The position numbers were made by a program, and so were the translations under genes. A stretch of DNA of 48,385 nt from Bifidobacteriaceae bacterium (GTDB lineage Bacteria; Actinomycetota; Actinomycetes; Actinomycetales; Bifidobacteriaceae): positions 1-48,385 of the forward strand of contig JAQXZM010000137.1 of the NCBI GenBank assembly GCA_029227215.1. Direction: 5' to 3'. This document shows positions 42,487 through 48,385 of the stretch, one piece after another. The notes below the pieces were generated by a model. The model searched no databases, had not been told where the DNA came from, and was given only the letters and a program-made list of their open reading frames with translations. Each line of letters opens with the position of its first letter. Positions within the stretch are counted from its first letter, which is position 1.

Positions 42487-44394
42487 ATGGAGCAAAGCGA
42501 ATACCATCATCGGATGGTCTCTCTCGAGGAGTTAGTACGGTGCGATGAGCCACTGGGACCGGCAGAGGATGGGAGCAATGGCTATTACAAGCCGCGTGTC
42601 AAGAAGCGTGGGAAGCGCAAGGCGCCATCGAAATTCCCGCGGCGCAAACATCGCCCTTCTGCTGTGCTTGCCCCAGCCGGAGGCCAGTTCGACAGGGAGG
42701 ATGGTGTGCCCACGCACTTGCGAAAACTGGGCATCTGCGAAAGTGACCTGATACCTCGTGTGCCGTTGTGCTCGATGGCGCCAGTGGTGGCTCGATGCAT
42801 TGCGCGAGACACGCCGACGGTGACCGCCGCCTATGCCCGGTTCCTGCAAGAGATTGGCGTCAATCCCCATGGCAGGGCGCGGTGTTTGTTGGAGATCGAT
42901 GCGATTCACGACGCGTTTTTCGACTGGTTTGCATACGACTACACCTATGAGGATGGCACGACGCCATTGGAGAACTTCCTGATGGAGAATGCCGCGGGCA
43001 TCCACCAGCTCACCCACGAGAGGGTGAAGGCATTGTGGTCGGTACTGAACTGTTCGATAGAAGGCGGTTTCCTGGTTGAGCGGGTGTGTGCATTCGCGGG
43101 CATCACAATCCTACGCAGTCTCAAAGATGGCTTCAGCCTTGCGGTCGAAGACCCCGCCATGTCGTTCGGGCTACTGGGATGTGAAAACACCTTCATCGCC
43201 GGGCGCTTCACCCAATTCGGCGCCGCATGGCGGCCTTCCTCGCGTCCGTTCCATATCCCGACGCCCTACCGCACAGCAACGCCGGGCGCCATCGATGACG
43301 AAACTTCGCTGATTGTGCAGCGTCATCGGCTTGAGTTGCGGTCGGCGCGTCGGGAGTCGCTGGGCGGGTATGCCAATCGCACGTCGTGCGGAACGTTGCT
43401 CATTGGCGTGCCGGATGCATATGTTCCCGATCCCGTCAACAGCGCATCCGTCGACTGGTTCATGGCATCAGGCACGTTCGATATCAACCAGTTCAGACAG
43501 TTGCAGGCGCTGGAAGAAGCGGAGGAAATGGCGATACAGGGCTCAGAGGGCCTTGATGCGGAGGGCCTTGATGCACGGCGCGCTGATATGAAGTGCACAG
43601 GGGAAACAAGCGATGGTGCGGACGGTGCCGCGGAAGACGAGAGGATGGGTTGTGAGAAGAGTGAACATGAGAAGACCGGATCCGAGAAGATCGAGCGAGA
43701 GGAGACCGGACAGGAACGGATAGGGAAAGAGCAGATAGGAAAAGAACGGATGGAGCGTGGGCAGGCAGGAAATGGGCAATCGGGAGATAACCACACCATC
43801 TGCGGGCGATCAGGAAGCAAGGCAGCGAACAGCGACGATACGACGAACGACGGCATGATTCGTGACAACGAGGGAAGTCAGGGCATCGAGAGCAAGGGCA
43901 TCGAGAGCAAGGGTGCAGAGAGCAAGGGTGCAGAGAACAAGGGTACTCACGTTCCTGATGGCGATTCTGCTGCTGCGGAGTTTGGAACTAGCGGGATGGC
44001 ACGGAGTGGGAAAGCGACGACGAAAGAGAAAACAACAAACAAAGGAGCGAAGAAAGCTGAGACGAAGAAAGCTGAGACGAGGAGAGGAAAAGCGAAGAAG
44101 ACAGAAGCAAAGCATGAGGAGGATGAGTCGGATGACGAGAGGCTCATAGATTTAAGCAACAGCGAGGATTTCTGGCGTGCATATGCACGAATGCCATTGA
44201 TGGACTGTGTCAATGAGCATGGGCATATCTGCAATGCCGAAGACAAGCAGATTGCCAGTTTGGACTATCTGCAATTGCTGTGGATCGTGTTTAGCGCGCC
44301 AGATGAGAAACCTTATAACCAGCACGGGTACGAATCGCGCGATTACACGATGATTTGCAATGAGCTGCTCGACATGGGCGTCATGATCTACTGA
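42487..44394 (+). CDS. Large hypothetical protein with DWF-x-D-Y domain and charged repeats
   Basis: A 635-residue protein. Start chosen at 42487 (MEQSEYHH; AAAGGG six bases before); ATGs at 42472 and 42481 are alternatives. After a basic segment (KPRVKKRGKRKAPSKFPRRK), residues about 80-260 form a conserved-looking domain with FDWFAYDYTYEDGTTPLENF, VKALWSVLNCSIEGGFLVER and ITILRSLKDG, a pattern I have seen in bacterial proteins of unknown role linked to SEC-C motifs. The middle (about 370-560) is low-complexity: KSEHEKTGSEKIEREETGQE, GIESKGIESKGAESKGAENK, KKAETKKAETRRGKAKKTEA. A globular C-terminus follows (DFWRAYARMPLMDCVNEHGH ... DYTMICNELLDMGV). It lies next to the DnaA-box cluster; function unknown. 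Confidence 0.75.
   Translation: MEQSEYHHRMVSLEELVRCDEPLGPAEDGSNGYYKPRVKKRGKRKAPSKFPRRKHRPSAVLAPAGGQFDREDGVPTHLRKLGICESDLIPRVPLCSMAPVVARCIARDTPTVTAAYARFLQEIGVNPHGRARCLLEIDAIHDAFFDWFAYDYTYEDGTTPLENFLMENAAGIHQLTHERVKALWSVLNCSIEGGFLVERVCAFAGITILRSLKDGFSLAVEDPAMSFGLLGCENTFIAGRFTQFGAAWRPSSRPFHIPTPYRTATPGAIDDETSLIVQRHRLELRSARRESLGGYANRTSCGTLLIGVPDAYVPDPVNSASVDWFMASGTFDINQFRQLQALEEAEEMAIQGSEGLDAEGLDARRADMKCTGETSDGADGAAEDERMGCEKSEHEKTGSEKIEREETGQERIGKEQIGKERMERGQAGNGQSGDNHTICGRSGSKAANSDDTTNDGMIRDNEGSQGIESKGIESKGAESKGAENKGTHVPDGDSAAAEFGTSGMARSGKATTKEKTTNKGAKKAETKKAETRRGKAKKTEAKHEEDESDDERLIDLSNSEDFWRAYARMPLMDCVNEHGHICNAEDKQIASLDYLQLLWIVFSAPDEKPYNQHGYESRDYTMICNELLDMGVMIY
43859..44130 (+). repeat. Short in-frame repeats in the hypothetical gene
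   Basis: GGCATCGAGAGCAAG occurs twice in tandem, followed by GGTGCAGAGAGCAAG and GGTGCAGAGAACAAG (15-bp units, G-I/A-E-S/N-K). Further on, GCTGAGACGAAGAAA repeats. Confidence 0.85.
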
Positions 44395-44829
44395 CGTCTA
44401 GAGCTTGGAGAGAAGCAGGAGGGAAATCACTTCTTCAAGTCCACCCGCTATGGGCAAGGCGAGTTGACAAGAGGGACTTCGCGATTGCTGGATTGATGGA
44501 TACTAGTCGTGACATGGAAAGAGCGGGGTCCCGCATGAAATGAATCCATACGGGACCCCGCTCTGCACGTCGATACCGGATCACGCAGCGCAGTACCGAG
44601 AAGCGTCATGCCCAGAGGCAATGCGTCTTATGGCGTTGAGATTCGTTGCTTCGTAATGCCACATTCCTCGGCGCTATCGTTCGTTGCCATTTCGGGCATC
44701 TTGGTGCGGTGCTCGCTGCGGCGACCCATGTTCGCTACTGGGAGCTGACTCGGAGCATCAGGTGACCGATGAGGTGATCGACGGTCACGACCAGCCACAT
44801 TGTCGCCGTTGTGGCCCGTGCTCGTGTAA
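44395..44829. other. 435-bp intergenic region between convergent genes
   Basis: Holds the strong inverted repeat at 44520-44564 and no supported gene. Confidence 0.6.
44520..44564. terminator. Perfect 14-bp inverted repeat (bidirectional terminator candidate)
   Basis: AGAGCGGGGTCCCG / CGGGACCCCGCTCT with a 17-nt loop, between the convergent genes ending at 44394 and 44830. No T-tract on either side. Confidence 0.75.
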
Positions 44830-45387
44830 TCAGAGATTCGCAGGCTTGCCAGAGTGCGCGTTGTTGAAGTCTTCGATCGTGAACTCGGTGCCATCACCCA
44901 GCTCCAGGTGGAAGTTGCTGCCAGGGGTCGGCTGATAGAGGTTCGCGGCATCGTTGATGTCTTCGCCGTTGTCGATGAAGAAATCAACGCCTTCCACACC
45001 CGCGGGCACGGTGATCACTGCGGAATAGTAGCCGTTTTCGGTGGTGACCGGGCGCATCGGATAGCCGGGGGCGCAGGTCCAGCCATCGAAGCTTCCGCGG
45101 ATGTAGTAGGCGTTCTGTTTCCATGCGGCTGCGTTGAAGTAGACGGTCACAGCGCGGTCGGAAGAAAGGAATCCGATGCGGTGGTAGGCGGGGTACACGT
45201 CCCTGCTTTCGATGATGCCGGCTTCGACGAGGTCATGGCTCTTCTTCAGGAGCCAGTTGTACGAGCGGCCAAGAGCCTTCGCCGCATCCTTGATGTTCAT
45301 CTGGGTCGTCAGTGCTTCAACGACTTCCTCATCGGAGACAGGTGTGTTGTTGCTTGCCGCTGAAGTTGCTGTTGCCTTTTTCGCCAT
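44830..45387 (-). CDS. Helix-turn-helix protein fused to a starch-binding-like module
   Basis: A 185-residue cytoplasmic protein. Residues about 18-65 look like a winged or simple helix-turn-helix (SDEEVVEALTTQMNIKDAAKALGRS in two parts, then NWLLKKSHDLVEAGIIESRD). Residues about 78-160 resemble a CBM25/CBM48-type carbohydrate-binding fold: VTVYFNAAAWKQNAYYIRGS, FDGWTCAPGYPM, ENGYYSAVITVPAG and FFIDNGEDINDAANLYQP. There is no signal peptide or enzyme domain. A glycan-responsive DNA-binding protein is the obvious reading, unproven. The ATG at 45387 follows GGGAGTGAGATTA; a GTG three codons upstream is too close to that site. Palindromes at 45527-45571 lie upstream. The GH13 glucanase is 3.5 kb away. 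Confidence 0.78.
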   Translation of the reverse strand: MAKKATATSAASNNTPVSDEEVVEALTTQMNIKDAAKALGRSYNWLLKKSHDLVEAGIIESRDVYPAYHRIGFLSSDRAVTVYFNAAAWKQNAYYIRGSFDGWTCAPGYPMRPVTTENGYYSAVITVPAGVEGVDFFIDNGEDINDAANLYQPTPGSNFHLELGDGTEFTIEDFNNAHSGKPANL

Positions 45388-45526
45388 TAATCTCACTCCC
45401 GAAAAATTCGCATTGATTTCTTGGCCGTTTCCTCGGCCTCATCATGTGCTTTCAGTGCATGACGTTGTCAGTTTAGCGCAAAAGAACAACAATCGGCGGT
45501 TTGAATGCAAAAAATGGGTTAACAAT

Positions 45527-45571
45527 GTGGTGAGACCACATGGAATAGGGGCGTGGAAGTGGTCTCACCAC
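45527..45571. promoter_or_regulatory. Paired palindromes upstream of the HTH-CBM gene
   Basis: GTGGTGAGACCAC (45527-45539) and its exact reverse complement GTGGTCTCACCAC (45559-45571) lie 19 bp apart. Each half is itself palindromic (GTGGT-GAG-ACCAC, GTGGT-CTC-ACCAC). They lie 140-185 bp upstream of the HTH-CBM start and could be its operators, or together a hairpin ending murI transcription. The rest of the 316-bp gap is AT-richer and shows no gene. Confidence 0.65.
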
Positions 45572-45703
45572 ACATGATCGTGGTGTCAGAGGTATGGGAG
45601 GAAAGGTGCGAGTGGAGTCGCTCTCCATGTTGCGAATCGCAAGTGCAAGAGATTCGTGGAATGGGGCTGCATCCAAAACTCGGCGGGCTGTTTCATCGAT
45701 ACG

Positions 45704-46543
45704 TCATCGGTACAGCGGAGTGTCGAGCAAATAACGTTCCAATTCCACCATCTTGGAGTCCGGCGAGGAATTGAGGAGCGTCACATTGCCATGTTTCGGT
45801 TGCACGGCGCTGCCGGCAGGCTCGCTGGCGTTTTCCTTGTCGTCATCCGGATCGGGTGCGAGCTGCCCCAGGGACTCGAGAACGACATGAAGATGTCGGG
45901 AAGTGCCCTCGTTCCCGTCGACGATGGCGACGTTGCTCGGCAGGAATTCACGGAAATACGACCGGTAGAAGATGAAATGGGTGCAGCCAAGCACCACGGA
46001 ATCAACATGCTCCAGATCGTAGTGGTCAAAGTACTTGTGCAATGTGCGCATCACCAGGTCGCGATCCTCGAGCTGACCGCTTTCCACAATGGTGACCAAG
46101 TCGGGGCAGGGCTGCTTTTCGATATCGTGAGCATTCTGGAATCGTGCCATGAGCCGTGCAAATTTGCGCTCGCGCAAGGTCAGAGGAGTCGCGGCAACAA
46201 TGACATGCTGAGGGGTGCCGTTGCCACGGTCGCAAGCCACCTTCAAAGCCGGTTCCATACCGATGATCGGCACACTATAGCGCTCCCGCAGATCATTGAC
46301 GCAGGCGCTCGTAGCCGTGTTGCATGCGATGACAATCGCCTTGGCGCCCATGTCAAGGAGACGGTCGACGATCGCGAAACAATATCCACGAATCTCCTCC
46401 ACGGACTTGAGCCCATATGGCGCATGGGCGGAATCACCGTAGAACACGATGTTTTCATCAGGCATGTCGGCGCGAATCTGGCGTACTACGCTGATGCCCC
46501 CCATGCCCGAATCAAAGACTCCGATCGGTGCAGAGTTACTCAT
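45704..46543 (-). CDS. murI: Glutamate racemase
   Basis: A 279-residue cofactor-independent racemase that makes D-glutamate for peptidoglycan. Catalytic cysteines are Cys74 in [11 protein letters not shown] and Cys187 in [11 protein letters not shown]; the N-terminus is [17 protein letters not shown] and [10 protein letters not shown] is present. The start follows CAAGGAGGCAACAG on the minus strand. A short acidic, variable stretch ([20 protein letters not shown]) interrupts the C-terminal part. It is followed by no close gene; patatin lies upstream on the same strand behind a hairpin. Confidence 0.96.
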   Translation of the reverse strand: MSNSAPIGVFDSGMGGISVVRQIRADMPDENIVFYGDSAHAPYGLKSVEEIRGYCFAIVDRLLDMGAKAIVIACNTATSACVNDLRERYSVPIIGMEPALKVACDRGNGTPQHVIVAATPLTLRERKFARLMARFQNAHDIEKQPCPDLVTIVESGQLEDRDLVMRTLHKYFDHYDLEHVDSVVLGCTHFIFYRSYFREFLPSNVAIVDGNEGTSRHLHVVLESLGQLAPDPDDDKENASEPAGSAVQPKHGNVTLLNSSPDSKMVELERYLLDTPLYR

Positions 46544-46631
46544 CTGTTGCCTCCTTGAGGCTGGCGACCGACAGTGTTTGTCGCCTCTACGATAACCGCG
46601 TCGGGATGCAGGCCTGATTTTTCGTCATCGG

Positions 46632-46669
46632 CGGACCGTCGAAGCCCTTTGGCAGGCGCCGACGGTCCG
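46632..46669 (-). terminator. Hairpin after the patatin-like gene
   Basis: Perfect 10-bp arms CGGACCGTCG / CGACGGTCCG with an 18-nt loop, 17 bp downstream of the patatin stop and about 90 bp before murI. No T-tract on the minus strand. Confidence 0.7.
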
Positions 46670-46685
46670 GTCTGTGGATGAAAGC

Positions 46686-47525
46686 TTAAGAAAGGAATGC
46701 CTCAATTGCCTGAGCGTCGCGATAGCCCTGGCGGTACATCATCGCCAAGCCTTCCTTCGTGCGTTTGAGAGTATCGAGCCCGTACAGGTTCTTCGGCGCC
46801 AGGACGAGCACGTGCCCGGACTTCTCCCACATGCGTGCAGACAGGGACTCCGAGTTGTAGGTGCGTGCGCGATACCACATGGCACGCGCGGCGTTGGGGT
46901 AGGTGCGGCTCAGGATTCTCGCGGGCAATTCGTCTTTCTTCTGAGGACGAATCCATGCCTTCGGGTGCGTGAGCACGATGATGATTTTGTCGCAGCCGTC
47001 CTCGTAGGCTTTGCGCCAGGGGATGGGATCGGCGATGCCGCCGTCGAAATAGGGAACGCCATCCACCACATACGGATGGTTGACCACAGGGACAGCGCTT
47101 GATGCCTTGCAAATCGCGTAATCGTCCCGCACCATGCGGCTCTTGGGGAAGTAGTGCACCTTGCCGGTGGTGGCATCCGCGGCGACAGTCGTGAAGTCCG
47201 TGGGATTCGACATGAAATAGTCGAAGTCAAGCGGGTATTCGCCGTCGTGGTTCGACAGAGTGCCGTAGATGTAATCGAGGTTGATGAAATCGCCGGTCCT
47301 GCGGAAGTTGTACCAGCTTGCGTATTCGCGTCGGAACGCATACTCCATGTAGAACGTGTAGGAACGCTGGTACTGACCAGCCAGGAACGAGGCAAGGTTG
47401 GCGCTTCCGGCGGATACCCCATAGCAATGGTCGAAGGAGATTCCGTGCTTGAGGCAGAAATCGTCGATCCCTGTGCCGTAGACGGCGCGGTATCCGCCGC
47501 CTACATCAATCAATGCGGTCTTCAT
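46686..47525 (-). CDS. Patatin-like phospholipase
   Basis: A 279-residue serine hydrolase of the patatin/RssA type. The oxyanion motif is DVGGGYRAVYGTG, the nucleophile elbow GVSAGSANL (Ser38) and the dyad Asp lies in YFDGGIADPIPW. Similar proteins cleave acyl chains from lipids. The ATG at 47525 (MKTALIDVGGG) is chosen; it follows AGGGAGCATAGAGAAC, whereas the ATG 11 codons earlier has no site. No signal peptide, so probably cytoplasmic or membrane-peripheral. It is divergent from dapF. Confidence 0.9.
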   Translation of the reverse strand: MKTALIDVGGGYRAVYGTGIDDFCLKHGISFDHCYGVSAGSANLASFLAGQYQRSYTFYMEYAFRREYASWYNFRRTGDFINLDYIYGTLSNHDGEYPLDFDYFMSNPTDFTTVAADATTGKVHYFPKSRMVRDDYAICKASSAVPVVNHPYVVDGVPYFDGGIADPIPWRKAYEDGCDKIIIVLTHPKAWIRPQKKDELPARILSRTYPNAARAMWYRARTYNSESLSARMWEKSGHVLVLAPKNLYGLDTLKRTKEGLAMMYRQGYRDAQAIEAFLS

Positions 47526-47695
47526 GTTCTCTATGCTCCCTGGTTGCGCAATGGTCACGGGTATGCGCAGAACCCAGCTGACTTGATTCAGTGTAGCGGA
47601 ATTGCAACTTGGCTGCAGATTGCAGACGATGGGACGCGCAGGACGCAGATGGTCGGTCGGGATATTTCATCGTGGGAGGAATATTCGCCGCGGCG

Positions 47696-47701
47696 TACTA
47701 T
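47696..47701 (+). promoter_or_regulatory. Putative -10 of a leaderless dapF transcript
   Basis: TACTAT ends six bases before the dapF ATG, and no ribosome binding site lies at normal distance (GGGAGGA is about 30 bp upstream). Transcription would then start at or next to the ATG, as is common in Actinobacteria. No -35 is recognisable. Confidence 0.5.
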
Positions 47702-47707
47702 GGACGC

Positions 47708-48385
47708 ATGACGATTCCACGCACAGTATTCAAGGGGCATGGCACGGCCAACGATTTCGTGCTGTATGCGGACCCGGATGGCAGTCTCGAGCCGACAGCG
47801 GAAGAAATACGCTTCCTGTGCGACCGGCACAAAGGCCTGGGCGCGGACGGTCTGCTGAGGCTCGTCCCCACCCGTTTCCATGCAAGCATCCCGCAGTTGG
47901 GCAAGGAGAAGGCACAGTCCCTTCTCGACCAGGGTGCTGAATGGTTCATGGACTATTACAACGCTGACGGCAGCGTTGCGGAGATGTGCGGCAACGGGTC
48001 CCGCGTCATCTCTTTGTTTGCGAAAAGGCTTGGTTACTGGGACACCGACACGCAGGAGCGTTTCGCGCTCGGCACCCGGGCTGGCGTCAAGCGCCTGAAC
48101 TATCTGGGAGCGGTCGAGGGGCTGGGCCGCAACGTCCTCCATGTGGACATGGGTCCATGGTCCAAGGGCGAGGACGGACAGTTCCGAGTCTCCCTGATGG
48201 GCACTCCGGGAAGCGTCAAGGGCACCTATGTAGACATGGGCAACCCCCACGTGGTGTGCCTGCTCGATGACCTGTCTGGACGTACCGGAGGCGTGGATAC
48301 GGAACTTCCCGGCGTCGAAGCGCTGGATTTGTCCCGTCCGCCTGTCGTGCAGCCGCCTTTGGAAAACGGTCAGAACGTCGAGTTC
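47708..48385 (+). CDS. dapF: Diaminopimelate epimerase (partial, cut by window end)
   Basis: The first 226 residues of DapF, which interconverts LL- and meso-diaminopimelate for lysine and cell-wall synthesis. The N-terminus VFKGHGTANDFVLY, RHKGLGADGLL, the first catalytic cysteine in AEMCGNGSRV (Cys94) and VDMGNPHVVCLLDD are present; the second catalytic cysteine region lies beyond the window. An insert of about 20 residues (HASIPQLGKEKAQSLLDQGA) precedes the AEWFMDYYNADGS motif. The ATG at 47708 is the only in-frame start that fits the family. Confidence 0.95.
   Translation, partial: MTIPRTVFKGHGTANDFVLYADPDGSLEPTAEEIRFLCDRHKGLGADGLLRLVPTRFHASIPQLGKEKAQSLLDQGAEWFMDYYNADGSVAEMCGNGSRVISLFAKRLGYWDTDTQERFALGTRAGVKRLNYLGAVEGLGRNVLHVDMGPWSKGEDGQFRVSLMGTPGSVKGTYVDMGNPHVVCLLDDLSGRTGGVDTELPGVEALDLSRPPVVQPPLENGQNVEF

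Overview
The window is high-GC DNA with tightly packed genes on both strands. It most likely comes from a member of the Bifidobacteriaceae (Actinomycetota). The evidence is the codon usage, purine-rich ribosome binding sites of the AAGGAGG type, Actinobacteria-like versions of NadA/NadB/NadC, NrtR, MetQ-N-I, SbcCD and an intracellular GH13 enzyme. I cannot name the species from sequence alone. No rRNA, tRNA, CRISPR array, transposase or prophage is visible. The right edge cuts dapF.

Layout. (1) 105-8730: a divergent secreted/anchored protein, a U32 'peptidase' of the TrhP tRNA-hydroxylation type, a long-chain acyl-CoA synthetase, a class I/II aminotransferase, a PanE/ApbA-type reductase and a small anchored protein. 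(2) 9275-12226: a methionine ABC importer, metQ-metN-metI, with a hairpin between metQ and metN. (3) 19614 down to 12432, minus strand: nrtR-nadA-nadB-nadC-nifS, the de novo NAD pathway with its regulator and a cysteine desulfurase that probably supplies the NadA cluster. Two palindromes upstream of nrtR look like NrtR operators. (4) 19978-30394: a HAD phosphatase, then a four-gene cluster with three successive ATGA overlaps. It encodes a protein built from two copies of a recombinase-core-binding-like domain, a DEDDh-type exonuclease, SbcD and SbcC, and is followed by a deoxyribonucleotidase-like protein. (5) 31002-38764: two membrane-anchored NERD-domain proteins, one with apparently intact and one with degenerate active-site motifs, flanking an FMN alpha-hydroxy-acid oxidase and a membrane protein. 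(6) 38950-45387: a GH13 neopullulanase-like enzyme, a 1.2-kb intergenic region holding a 260-bp polypyrimidine tract and a cluster of DnaA-box-like 9-mers, a large charged hypothetical protein, and a helix-turn-helix/starch-binding-module fusion. (7) 45704-48385: murI, a patatin-like phospholipase and partial dapF.

A theme runs through the whole window. Short tandem repeats of 12-19 bp, exact or degenerate, sit in many intergenic spaces. Matching in-frame repeats or low-complexity inserts enlarge conserved enzymes (NadB, SbcD, SbcC, GH13, the NERD proteins and the MetQ tail). Candidates for an undescribed system are the SbcCD cluster with its duplicated core-binding-like protein and divergent exonuclease, the NERD pair next to it, and the HTH-CBM fusion with its own palindromes. 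All function assignments come from reading motifs by eye. No database search was run.
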